The notes beneath the pieces were generated by a model. It saw only the letters and a program-made list of their open reading frames with translations, ran no database searches and was not told the DNA's origin. A program made the translations under genes and the position numbers. A stretch of 64,000 nucleotides of DNA from Mycolicibacterium moriokaense (GTDB taxonomy: Bacteria; Actinomycetota; Actinomycetes; Mycobacteriales; Mycobacteriaceae). The stretch is taken from positions 1 through 64,000 of the forward strand of contig NZ_QJJU01000015.1 in NCBI RefSeq assembly GCF_003201655.1, given 5' to 3'. Below, piece by piece: positions 43,857 through 52,013 of this stretch (positions within the stretch are counted from its first letter, which is position 1; each line of letters begins with the position of its first letter).

Positions 43857-45047
43857 TCAGAGATCGAGCAGCGCGAGTTCCGGCGCCTCGATGAGGTCGC
43901 GCAACTCGCGGAGGAACGCCGCCACCTGCGCACCATCGACGATGCGATGGTCGAAGGCACATGTCAGTGACATTGTCGGTCTCACAACCACCTCGTCATA
44001 GACGACGACCGCGCGCGGTTTCAGTGAGCCCATGCCGAGGATGGCCGCCTCCGGGTAGTTGATCACCGGCACGCCTTCGTCCAGCCCCAGCGCGCCGAAG
44101 TTGGACACCGTGAACGTGGAGCCCTGCAGTTCCGACGGTTTGAGCGTGCCTGCGCGCGCGTCGCGGATGAGCCGCGCGACGACGGCCGCCAGCTCCCGCG
44201 TGGTCTTCTCGTGCGCATCGTTGACAACGGGCACAAGCAGCCCTCGCGGCGCCGCAACGCCGAACCCAAGATGCACCGCCGAGTGCAAGTGGATCTGCGG
44301 CCCGTCGGTGGTATCCAGCCACGTCGAGTTCAGGTTCGGGTGGTGCCGCAGCGCGATCGTCAACAGCCGCAGGGTCAGCACGAACGGCGTGATCGGCGAC
44401 TCGTCAACGGTGACGTCGCGCATGAGGTCACGCAACCGCAGCAGGCCCGAGCAGTCGACCTGAACACCGGCGTGCGCATCGGGTATCTGCCTGCGCGACA
44501 ACGTCATCCGGTGCGCCATCTCGGCCTGCACGCCGCGCACGGCAACCATCTCCGGCGTCGGCGCCGTCCTACCCGCTGCGGCGAGTACGTCCTCGCGTGT
44601 GATCACTCCATCGGGGCCGGAGCCCGTCACCCGGGAGAGGTCGACGTTCAATTCGGCGGCCAGCTTGCGCACCGGCGGCTTGGCCCGGGGTCGCTCACCG
44701 GCCGATCCTCGCCTGCTGGTGTCCATCTCGTCGTCGGCGCCGTAGCCGACCAGCACCGGCTTGCGCTTCGGGCTGCCGTTCTCCGACGCCGCTGGAGTCG
44801 GAGCGTCGGTCGCGATGCGAACGAGCACCGAGCCGACGGCCAGTGTCTGGCCCTCGGCGCCACCGAGTTCCACGATCCTGCCCGCGTACGGACTCGGAAT
44901 CTCGACCTCGGCCTTGTTCGTCTCCACCGTGCACAACGTTTGGTTCAGTTCGACGTCGTCGCCGACCGCGACCTGCCAGCCGGTGATCGTCGCGTCCTCG
45001 AGGCCTTCGCCCAAGTCGGGGACGAGGAATTCCTTCACGGCGGTCAT
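43857..45047 (-). CDS. bkdC: Branched-chain keto-acid dehydrogenase E2 subunit
   Basis: A 396-residue dihydrolipoamide acyltransferase (Rv2495c). The N-terminal lipoyl domain has the lipoylated K45 in VETNKAEVE. A peripheral-subunit-binding domain follows (VRKLAAELNVDLSRVTGSGPDGVITREDVL). The catalytic core ends in FDHRIVDG with active-site H367. It transfers the branched acyl group to CoA. The start ATG overlaps the bkdB stop (ATGA), so E1 and E2 are coupled. Lpd is encoded elsewhere. Confidence 0.95.
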   Translation of the reverse strand: MTAVKEFLVPDLGEGLEDATITGWQVAVGDDVELNQTLCTVETNKAEVEIPSPYAGRIVELGGAEGQTLAVGSVLVRIATDAPTPAASENGSPKRKPVLVGYGADDEMDTSRRGSAGERPRAKPPVRKLAAELNVDLSRVTGSGPDGVITREDVLAAAGRTAPTPEMVAVRGVQAEMAHRMTLSRRQIPDAHAGVQVDCSGLLRLRDLMRDVTVDESPITPFVLTLRLLTIALRHHPNLNSTWLDTTDGPQIHLHSAVHLGFGVAAPRGLLVPVVNDAHEKTTRELAAVVARLIRDARAGTLKPSELQGSTFTVSNFGALGLDEGVPVINYPEAAILGMGSLKPRAVVVYDEVVVRPTMSLTCAFDHRIVDGAQVAAFLRELRDLIEAPELALLDL

Positions 45048-46132
45048 GGCTGCGCCATCGCCCGCTCGACGCAGTCCAACAGCCGGTCGGGGCCGGGAAG
45101 CCACAACTTCTCCAGTCGGGCGGGTGGATACGGTGTGTCAAAACCGGTGGCGCGCAAGACCGGTGCCTCCAGATCGTAGAACAGCTCCTCCTGAATGCGG
45201 GCAGCCAACTCGGCACCGAAGCCCAGCGTGCGGGGTCCTTCGTGCATCATCACCGCGCGGCCGGTTTTGCGCACGGAGTCCGCCACGGTGTCGAAGTCGA
45301 GCGGGTTCAACGACCGCAGGTCGATGACCTCCAGGCTCCAGCCGTGCTGCTCGGCGAGGTCGGCCGCGCTCAGCGCGGTCGCGACGAGCGAACCGTAGGT
45401 CACCACCGTGACGTCCGCGCCGATGCGCCGGACTGCGGCCCGTCCGATCGGCAGCGCGGGTGCGTTGGTGTCGACGGCCTCGCGGACCCAGTACCGCCGT
45501 TTCGGTTCCATGTAGATCACCGGATCGCGGCTCACGATCGCCTGCCGCAACAACCAGTACGCGTCCGACGGCGTCGACGGCACCACCACCTTCAGGCCTG
45601 CGGTGTGCAGCCAGTAGCTCTCGGTGGACTCCGAATGATGTTCCACCGCACCGATTCCGCCGAACGAAGGAATGCGGATCGTGATAGGCATATCGACGTC
45701 TCCGCGGGTGCGCATCCGGTACTTGGCCAGGTGGCTGACCAACTGATCGAACGCGGGCGCGGCGAACCCGTCGAACTGGATCTCAGGAACGGGGACGAAA
45801 CCGCGGATCGCCATTCCGATCGCGATGCCGATGATGCCCGACTCTGCCAGCGGGGTGTCGAAACACCGTTGATCGCCGAAGGTTTCGGCCAGGCCCTCGG
45901 TCACCCGGAACACCCCACCGAGCTTGGCGACGTCCTCGCCGAACACCAACACCCGTTCGTCAGCCGCCATCGCGTCGTGCAACGCGCAGTTGATCGCCTG
46001 CGCCATCGTGAAATTGGAGGATGTCGGCACTTCTGTTGAATGTGCCGCTCGCGGCAACGAAGTCAACAGCGGAACATGCGGCTCCGGCGCGTCGTCGCCG
46101 TTCATCGGCATTCGTTCGATGATCTGCGTCAT
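45044..46132 (-). CDS. bkdB: Branched-chain keto-acid dehydrogenase E1 beta subunit
   Basis: A 362-residue transketolase-like subunit (Rv2496c). It has the E1-beta signature: VLVFGEDVAKLGGVFRVTEGL, FDTPLAESGIIGIAIGMAIRG and HHSESTESYWLHTAGLKVVVPSTP. With BkdA it decarboxylates the keto acids of leucine, isoleucine and valine. One base separates it from bkdA and 4 bases of overlap lead to bkdC. Compared with relatives it has about 40 extra N-terminal residues ahead of MAQAIN, so an internal start is possible. Confidence 0.95.
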   Translation of the reverse strand: MTQIIERMPMNGDDAPEPHVPLLTSLPRAAHSTEVPTSSNFTMAQAINCALHDAMAADERVLVFGEDVAKLGGVFRVTEGLAETFGDQRCFDTPLAESGIIGIAIGMAIRGFVPVPEIQFDGFAAPAFDQLVSHLAKYRMRTRGDVDMPITIRIPSFGGIGAVEHHSESTESYWLHTAGLKVVVPSTPSDAYWLLRQAIVSRDPVIYMEPKRRYWVREAVDTNAPALPIGRAAVRRIGADVTVVTYGSLVATALSAADLAEQHGWSLEVIDLRSLNPLDFDTVADSVRKTGRAVMMHEGPRTLGFGAELAARIQEELFYDLEAPVLRATGFDTPYPPARLEKLWLPGPDRLLDCVERAMAQP

Positions 46133-46133
46133 G

Positions 46134-47222
46134 TCACGCCTCCTTCGCCAGCTCGGTCAGCAGTTCCTCGCGCTGTCGCTCCAATTCGGGGGTGATGTCG
46201 TGGTAGACGTTGTCGAACATCTCCGCGACGTCGAAGTCGTCGGCATCGACGATCGACTCGCGCAGATCGGTTCGCAATCGCTTCGACTTGGCCGCGACCC
46301 TCTCCTCCAGCCGCTCGGTCCACACGCCCGTGGATTGCAGATATGTGCGGTACCGCTGTATGGGGTCCCGGGCGGCCCAGTAAGCGACTTCCTCGTCGGA
46401 CCGATACCGCGTCGGGTCGTCGGAGGTCGTGTGCGGACCCATCCGATAGGTGATTGCTTCGATCAGCGTCGGGCCGCCGCCGTCACGAGCCCGCTTGGCG
46501 GCCTCCGCAGTCACCGCGTGGCAGGCCAGCACGTCGTTGCCGTCGACCCGGATGCCCGGCATCCCGTAGCCGATCGCCCGGTGCGCGATCGACGGCGCCG
46601 CCATCTGGTGACTGACTGGCGTCGAGATGGCCCACTGGTTGTTCTGCACGAAGAACACGCAGGGTGCCTTGAACACCGCGGCGAAGTTCAGCGCCTCGTG
46701 CACGTCGCCCTCGCTGGTTGCGCCATCGCCGATGAATGCGAGCGTCACCGAATCCTCGCCAAGTCGTTGAGCTCCCATCGCAGCGCCCACTGCATGCAAC
46801 CCGTGCGTGCCGATCTGGATCGATATCGGGGCGCAACACTTCTCGGTGAACCCAAGCCCGCCGTGCCACTTGCCTCGCCACACCGCACCCATCTGGGCGG
46901 GCGTGATGCCACGCAATAGGAATGCGCCGATCTCGCGGTATTGGGGGAACATCCAGTCGGTCTTGCGCAAGCTCGCCGCTGCACCGATTTGAGCGGCCTC
47001 CTGGCCGCGGCACGACGCGAACAGCGCCAGCTCACCCTGGCGCTGCAGGTTGATGAGTTCGCCGTCGAGGTCGCGCGTGACGACCATCAGCTCGTAGAGC
47101 CAGCTCAGCGTTTCGGGGGGCAAATCTCGGGTGTAGCGATCCTCAGCCGTTGGTGTCCCGTCGGGGGCCACGAGTTGAACCGGCTCGAGGTCGACAACCG
47201 TCGACGCAGATACCTCAGCCAT
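46134..47222 (-). CDS. bkdA: Branched-chain keto-acid dehydrogenase E1 alpha subunit
   Basis: A 362-residue thiamine-diphosphate enzyme (Rv2497c). The ThDP motif is GDGATSEGDVHEALNFAAVFKAPCVFFVQNN, beginning with GDG and ending in NN. The YRMGPHTTSDDPTRY phosphorylation-loop region is also present. First gene of bkdABC. AAAGGAGG precedes the ATG. Upstream, in place of citE, is a decayed citE 3' end, so the ancestral join of the bkd genes to the leucine operon has been broken. Confidence 0.95.
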   Translation of the reverse strand: MAEVSASTVVDLEPVQLVAPDGTPTAEDRYTRDLPPETLSWLYELMVVTRDLDGELINLQRQGELALFASCRGQEAAQIGAAASLRKTDWMFPQYREIGAFLLRGITPAQMGAVWRGKWHGGLGFTEKCCAPISIQIGTHGLHAVGAAMGAQRLGEDSVTLAFIGDGATSEGDVHEALNFAAVFKAPCVFFVQNNQWAISTPVSHQMAAPSIAHRAIGYGMPGIRVDGNDVLACHAVTAEAAKRARDGGGPTLIEAITYRMGPHTTSDDPTRYRSDEEVAYWAARDPIQRYRTYLQSTGVWTERLEERVAAKSKRLRTDLRESIVDADDFDVAEMFDNVYHDITPELERQREELLTELAKEA

Positions 47223-47319
47223 ACCGCCTCCTTTTCGGTGACGGCATGTTCCGCCGTCGAACCGTGAGGTGCTCAGTGCGGAGACGATCAGAGCAAAACC
47301 TCTGGTGAGAGGCTTCCAG

Positions 47320-47445
47320 CTAGTTGCCGGGGTGGGGCGCTAGCTGGACGATGCGCTCCGCTCGCCGCAGCACTGGGGCAATTCCCATTATGCGCTCGTA
47401 TTGGCGAACGCCTCTGTCAACGCGGGCCGCCGGGAGGACGTGTCG
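47320..47445 (-). pseudogene. Relic of a citE 3' end
   Basis: On the minus strand, about 35 codons read VLPAARVDRGVRQYERIMG then IAPVLRRAERIVQLAP and a short HPGN tail. The intact CitE at 50719-51525 ends VLAAARDERGVFQYEGLMV then DAPVLRRAERIVALAP, about 25 of 35 residues alike and clearly alignable at DNA level too. In M. tuberculosis citE directly precedes bkdA, so this is a duplicated and decaying citE tail left when the segment 47.4-50.7 kb was inserted. No start or ribosome site remains. Confidence 0.75.
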
Positions 47446-47453
47446 CGTGTCAG

Positions 47454-47459
47454 TATCGT
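47454..47459 (+). promoter_or_regulatory. Probable -10 box of the flavin oxidoreductase gene
   Basis: TATCGT ends 6 bases before the ATG at 47466, fitting a leaderless transcript. It lies just outside the citE relic, so the promoter came with the inserted segment. Confidence 0.45.
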
Positions 47460-47465
47460 CGCCGT

Positions 47466-48485
47466 ATGAAGGCCTACGCGGCGATGGATCCCGAGCTGCC
47501 CCTGGCTGCGGTCCCCGCCTACGCGCGACGCGTCGAGCATCTGGGTTTCGACGGTCTGCACGTCGCAGAGACAATTCACGACTCCCTGGCGGTGGCCCTG
47601 CTCGCACTGGAACACACCGCGCGAATCACCGTTCGGACAGCGGTGACTTTGGCGTTCGTGCGCAGCCCGACCCTGGTGGCCTATGCGGCGTGGGACCTGT
47701 CGATCCTGTCCGGCGGACGGTTCGAGTTAGGGCTCGGCACGCAGATCAAGCAGAACATTCAGGATCGGTTCGGCATGCCGTGGACCGAACCGCTCTCGCG
47801 CATAAAGGATTACGTAGGTGCACTGCACGCACTATTCAGCGCCTTCCGCTCCGGGGGTCCGCTCCGCCACGAGGGTGACCACTACCGGTTGACTCGCATG
47901 CAGCCGTACTTCAACCCCGGACCCAGTGACGCCGTCACCCCGCCCATCTGGTTGGGCGCGGTGAATGCCCGCATGTGCGAGCTCGCAGGAGAGGTGGCAC
48001 ACGGCGTCGTCACCCATTCCACGAACTCCGACCCCGACTACCTACGCGACGTCGTGCGGCCCGCGCTACACCGAGGTGCGACGGGCGCAGGACGCGCCGA
48101 GCCATTGCTGATGGCCTCGGCGGCGATCGCCACAGGCGACAGCGACGCCGCGGTGTCCAGCGAACGGGAACGACAGCGCCGCATGCTTGCCTTCCTGTAC
48201 TCGACGCCGGCGTATTCGACGTCGCTGGAGCGACGCGGCTGGGTCGAGCTGCCCGATCAGCTTCGGGCGTTGGTCCGGGCGCAGCGGTGGGACGACCTGC
48301 CGACGGTGCTCAGCGATGTAGTGCTCGATGAGCTGGTCATCTGCGGACGGTACGACGAGCTGCCCGGAATGCTCGTGGCGAGATTCGGGCACGTCGCCGA
48401 CGGGGTCGTGCTGCCTCCCCTCGGTGACGAGAACGACGATGCGCGGCTGGAAGCGTGCGTCGCCGAACTCAGACAAGACGTCTAA
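47466..48485 (+). CDS. LLM class F420-dependent oxidoreductase
   Basis: A 339-residue TIM-barrel luciferase-like protein. Conserved blocks are FDGLHVAETIHDSL, IAVRTAVTLAFVRSPTLVAYAAWDLSILSGGRFELGLGTQI (written here as landmarks) and PPIWLGAVNARMCELAGEVAHGVVTH. This is the TIGR03617-type subgroup that in mycobacteria uses cofactor F420. Substrate unknown. It is the first gene of the segment inserted between bkdA and citE; the adjacent P450 gene could be functionally linked. Confidence 0.9.
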   Translation: MKAYAAMDPELPLAAVPAYARRVEHLGFDGLHVAETIHDSLAVALLALEHTARITVRTAVTLAFVRSPTLVAYAAWDLSILSGGRFELGLGTQIKQNIQDRFGMPWTEPLSRIKDYVGALHALFSAFRSGGPLRHEGDHYRLTRMQPYFNPGPSDAVTPPIWLGAVNARMCELAGEVAHGVVTHSTNSDPDYLRDVVRPALHRGATGAGRAEPLLMASAAIATGDSDAAVSSERERQRRMLAFLYSTPAYSTSLERRGWVELPDQLRALVRAQRWDDLPTVLSDVVLDELVICGRYDELPGMLVARFGHVADGVVLPPLGDENDDARLEACVAELRQDV

Positions 48486-48618
48486 TCGGCGGTTTTCGGT
48501 AAGTTCGACATCGAACTTCTCGACGACATCAACCAGTCGTTGGCCCGCATCGAGACCGCAGCCGAGAACGGTAAGAAGTCCTGCGACGCCACTCTTCGCT
48601 GAGAGCTCGACACCGCAG
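48486..48618. other. Intergenic fragment between oxidoreductase and P450
   Basis: About 130 bases. The + strand reads FGKFDIELLDDINQSLARIE and onward to a TGA at about 48600, in frame after the oxidoreductase stop. This looks protein-like, so it may be the remnant of a longer or separate gene. No start codon or ribosome site supports a functional gene. Confidence 0.3.
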
Positions 48619-49929
48619 TCACACAGGCAGTTCGGCTGCTCGTCGTCGGCTGCCCAGTTGCGCTGCCAGGCCGGTATATCCACGCAAGTTGACCAGTCCG
48701 CGCCGTTGCGGCGGTGAGGTCAGGTGCAGATCGGGAAAAGCTTCGAAGAGTGCTTGTAATGCGGTGACGCCTTCGATTCGAGCCAGGGCGGCGCCGAGGC
48801 AGGCGTGTACACCAGAAGCGAATGCCAAATGGTCGCGGGCGTTGGCGCGGGTGATATCGAAGCCATGGGGATTTGGGAAGACTTGTGGGTCGCGGTTGGC
48901 TCCGCCGAGCAGCAGCGCGACCATGTCACCGGCTGCGATATGGTGCCCGGCAATTTCGACGTCGCAATGTGCAGTGCGGGCGGTCATCTGCACCGGGCTG
49001 TCGATGCGCAGGATCTCCTCGACGGCGGCAGGCCACAGCTCGGGTTCGTCGCGCAACCGCGCCAGCTGCTCGGGTTCTTGCAGCAGCAGGAAGATGCCAT
49101 TGCCGATCAGGTTCACGGTGGTTTCGAAGCCTGCGCCGATGAGCAGCGCGGCGTTCGCGGTGAATTCACGCGCGGTGAGAGCCCCGTCGGCGGCCAGTCG
49201 GCTGAATGGACTGTCGCCGGGGCCACCGGTACGTAGTTCGTTAAAGCGTTCACGAAGTTCGTGATCGGCGCCTCGCAGCCCGTCGATGGCGCGCCGATAG
49301 GTGTTCCAGCCGATCCCGACGTCCAACAGAGGAGCGCCACTGTGGCCCCACTCCAACATCCGCGGGTGGGTGTCGGCGGGCAGGTCGAGGATCTCGGCAA
49401 TGATCTCCACGGGCAGTTGAGCCGCGAAATCGGCGATTAGATCGGGGTGCGGATTGGAGGCGAGGCGGTCGATCAGTTGTCCGGTCACCTCGGCGACCCG
49501 GGTGCTGAGCGTCTCGATTGCGCGTGGCGTGAAGCTTTGCGCCACCAATTGCCGATAGCGGGTGTGATCGGGTGGATCGACGATGACCATGGCCGGCGGT
49601 TCGACCGGATTGGCCACGCGCGGGTCGGTCCGAGAGATCAGCGCCCGCAGCGGACGGGGCAATTCCATCTCCGACGGAGCCGTGACCCCGAATCGTTTGT
49701 CTCGCAATATTTCTCGGCACACGCCATGATCGACGCTGACCCATACGAACGGTGTCCGCACCAGTGGTCCCCGCGCCCTGATCGCTTCCATGAGTGGGTA
49801 CGGATCGGCGCCCGTCCCGTGATTGCCGAGCAGCTGGGCCAACGGGTCGCCCCGCCGCGCCCGAACCGCGAAAAACGCCCGAGGCACACCGTGCATCGCC
49901 ACCCACCGCGCCCACAGACCCACGCTCAT
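48619..49929 (-). CDS. Cytochrome P450
   Basis: A 436-residue soluble bacterial P450. The I-helix oxygen motif is GAGFETT, the K-helix ExxR is EEILR, and the haem loop is FASGVHACLG with axial Cys377. The N-terminus lacks a membrane anchor. The start ATG at 49929 has AAGGAAG upstream; a longer frame lacks one. Electron-transfer partners are not nearby. Substrate unknown. Divergent from a TetR gene, with a repeated GAGAC operator between them, so it is probably the TetR target. Confidence 0.93.
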   Translation of the reverse strand: MSVGLWARWVAMHGVPRAFFAVRARRGDPLAQLLGNHGTGADPYPLMEAIRARGPLVRTPFVWVSVDHGVCREILRDKRFGVTAPSEMELPRPLRALISRTDPRVANPVEPPAMVIVDPPDHTRYRQLVAQSFTPRAIETLSTRVAEVTGQLIDRLASNPHPDLIADFAAQLPVEIIAEILDLPADTHPRMLEWGHSGAPLLDVGIGWNTYRRAIDGLRGADHELRERFNELRTGGPGDSPFSRLAADGALTAREFTANAALLIGAGFETTVNLIGNGIFLLLQEPEQLARLRDEPELWPAAVEEILRIDSPVQMTARTAHCDVEIAGHHIAAGDMVALLLGGANRDPQVFPNPHGFDITRANARDHLAFASGVHACLGAALARIEGVTALQALFEAFPDLHLTSPPQRRGLVNLRGYTGLAAQLGSRRRAAELPV

Positions 49930-49967
49930 CGCAACTTCCTTTCCCCGCGTAACGCAATTGCTATGAT

Positions 49968-50001
49968 GAGACGTGCGAGACAATGAGACGCTTACCGTCT
50001 C
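49968..50001. promoter_or_regulatory. Operator-like GAGACG repeats in the P450/TetR divergent region
   Basis: A perfect inverted repeat GAGACG-CTTAC-CGTCTC spans 49985-50001. Further half-sites are GAGACG at 49968-49973 and GAGAC at 49977-49981. The cluster lies about 40 bases from the P450 start and about 55 from the TetR start, a normal TetR operator position. Confidence 0.6.
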
Positions 50002-50056
50002 GTACGCTTGATCGCCACGATACGGCGACCGCGGCCAACGAGCAAGGAGTTCTCAG

Positions 50057-50722
50057 ATGACATCGACGCGAACGGCGGAGTTCGTACGTCGAATCGCCGA
50101 ACCCGACCCTGCCGTTGTGGCGCAGCTCGACAACCCAGACGAGATCACTACGCGGATCCTGCGTGCCGCTCTTGAGCAGGCCGAACTCATCGGGATGCGA
50201 CGCTCCACCATGGACGATGTCGCCCGCCGCAGTGGCGTCGGCCGTGCGACCCTCTACCGGCGCTTCCCCACCAAGACGGCGCTCACCGACGCCATCGTGC
50301 TCTCCGAGGCGCGCCGCTTCCTGGAGGGCAGCGCGCAAGCGCGGTCGCGCGCATCCACGTTGGAAGACCGCATGGTTTACAGCACCGTGTTCACAGTGAC
50401 GTTCCTACGGGAACACCGTCTGCTCAAGCAGTTGCTGCGCACCGAGCCCGAAACAATCCTGCCGAGCCTGACCGTCGACGCCGGCGCCATCATCGATTTC
50501 GCCACCGACTACTCCGTTGAGTGGTTGCGGACTGAGCTCTACGGCAAGAGGAAGACAACGCCCGCCCAGGAACGCCACCTGCGCACCGTCGCGGAGCTAC
50601 AGACCCGCCTCACCCTGTCGTTCATCGTCACTCCGCACACGACCATCAATCTCGCCACGATCGACGACACACGCGCATACGTGCGCAAGTACCTGCTGCC
50701 GATGGTCACTGGGTCCGGTTAG
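50057..50722 (+). CDS. TetR family transcriptional regulator (beside P450)
   Basis: A 221-residue repressor. The N-terminal helix-turn-helix spans about residues 30-75 (TRILRAALEQAEL, TMDDVARRSGVGRATLYRRFPTKTAL). The C-terminal helices form the ligand pocket. AAGGAG lies just before the ATG. It is divergent from the P450 gene and probably controls it and itself through the GAGACG repeats. The stop overlaps the citE stop on the opposite strand (TTAG at 50719-50722). Confidence 0.9.
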   Translation: MTSTRTAEFVRRIAEPDPAVVAQLDNPDEITTRILRAALEQAELIGMRRSTMDDVARRSGVGRATLYRRFPTKTALTDAIVLSEARRFLEGSAQARSRASTLEDRMVYSTVFTVTFLREHRLLKQLLRTEPETILPSLTVDAGAIIDFATDYSVEWLRTELYGKRKTTPAQERHLRTVAELQTRLTLSFIVTPHTTINLATIDDTRAYVRKYLLPMVTGSG

Positions 50723-51525
50723 GGCGCGAGTGCGACGATCCGTTCAGCGCGCCGGAGCACAGGCGCATCGACCATCAAACCCTCGTACTGGAACACGCCG
50801 CGCTCGTCGCGGGCCGCCGCCAAAACCGCACGCGCCCATTCGACTTGGTCGGAGGTAGGCGCGTAGCCGCTACGGATGACCGCCACCTGTGACGGGTGGA
50901 TCGCGACCTTGGCGTCGAAACCGACGGCCACCGCGTCGTCCACTTCCTCGCCAAGCCCGTCGAGGTTCTTGATGTCGAGGTACACCGAATCGAGCGCCAT
51001 CCGGCCATACGCCTTGGCCGCCAGCAGGGTCTGCGACCGCACGTGGCGGGCGACCTCGCGGTAGGAGCCATCCGGGTACCGGTTGGCGGTGCCACCCAGC
51101 ACGGCGAACAGATCCTCGGCTCCCCACATCAACGCGAACGCGTTGTCCATCCGCGCCAGTTCGCTGACTGCCAAGGCGCCCAACGGCGTCTCGATCAGCA
51201 CCACCACGTCCAGCGGCGCTAGGTCGCGAATCTGCTGCGGGTCCTCGGTTTTCGCCAGCATGACGGTCGTGTAGGAGGTTCTCTGCAGCGCTTCGAGGTC
51301 AAGCTGATGGTCGGCCGTCGCACTCGGGTTGATGCGCACGACGGTGCGGTCCGGGTCCAGTGGCGTCTCGATCAGTGCCGTGCGAGCGGTCGCCCTGTCC
51401 TTGGCCGCAACGCCGTCTTCGAGATCGAGAATCACCACATCGGCTGCCGCGGCTGCCTTTTCGAACCGTTCCGGGCGATCGGCCGGGCAGAACAACCATG
51501 CGGGACCGGTCTGCGTCAGCGCCAC
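50719..51525 (-). CDS. citE: CitE-type HMG-CoA/citramalyl-CoA lyase (Rv2498c type)
   Basis: A 268-residue HpcH/HpaI (beta-CASP-free TIM barrel) lyase. Motifs: LFCPADRPERFEKAA, VVILDLEDGVAAKDR, VVRINPSAT and LIETPLGALAVSELA, with an Asp/Glu metal pair. The M. tuberculosis homologue Rv2498c was assigned as an HMG-CoA lyase in leucine degradation, releasing acetyl-CoA. GTG start, overlapping the MaoC gene stop by one base. Last gene of the fadE19 operon. Confidence 0.9.
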   Translation of the reverse strand: MALTQTGPAWLFCPADRPERFEKAAAAADVVILDLEDGVAAKDRATARTALIETPLDPDRTVVRINPSATADHQLDLEALQRTSYTTVMLAKTEDPQQIRDLAPLDVVVLIETPLGALAVSELARMDNAFALMWGAEDLFAVLGGTANRYPDGSYREVARHVRSQTLLAAKAYGRMALDSVYLDIKNLDGLGEEVDDAVAVGFDAKVAIHPSQVAVIRSGYAPTSDQVEWARAVLAAARDERGVFQYEGLMVDAPVLRRAERIVALAP

Positions 51526-52013
51526 TACTGCTCCCCCTCGGGCCGCTTGCGCACCATGGTCTTTCGCGATGCGGTCGCCACGACGTCGCCGTGCTGATTG
51601 CGGCCGGTATGGGCGAAGGTCACGATTCCCTCACCGGGACGGCTCTTTGACTCGCGCTTCTCGGTCACCTCCGTCTCGGCGTACAGCGTGTCGCCATGGA
51701 AAAGCGGCTTGGGGAATGCGACCTCGCCGAAGCCGAGGTTGCCAACGATCGTGCCCTGCGTCAGTTGCGCCACCGACAACCCGACCATCGTCGACAACGT
51801 GAACATCGAATTCACCAGCCGCTGGTTGAACGGCGGCAACGCGTCGGAGAACGCGGCGTCGAGGTGCAGCGCCTGGGTGTTCATCGTCAGCGTGGTGAAC
51901 AGCACGTTGTCGGCCTCGGTGATGGTTCGGCCAGGACGGTGCTGGTACAGCACCCCGGTTTCGAACTCCTCGAACCACAGCCCGCGCTGGACGACGATTC
52001 GCTTTTCGCTCAC
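51525..52013 (-). CDS. MaoC family hydratase (Rv2499c type)
   Basis: A 162-residue hotdog-fold enoyl-CoA hydratase. The MaoC catalytic segment is seen at DAAFSDALPPFNQRLVNSMFTLSTMVGL (the Asp/Asn-type catalytic pair lies near FNQ), and AFPKPLFHGDTLYAETEVTEKRES is the typical C-terminal core. In this operon it should hydrate 3-methylglutaconyl-CoA (or itaconyl-CoA) to the substrate of the CitE lyase. GTG start in a GTGA overlap with fadE19. Confidence 0.88.
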   Translation of the reverse strand: MSEKRIVVQRGLWFEEFETGVLYQHRPGRTITEADNVLFTTLTMNTQALHLDAAFSDALPPFNQRLVNSMFTLSTMVGLSVAQLTQGTIVGNLGFGEVAFPKPLFHGDTLYAETEVTEKRESKSRPGEGIVTFAHTGRNQHGDVVATASRKTMVRKRPEGEQ

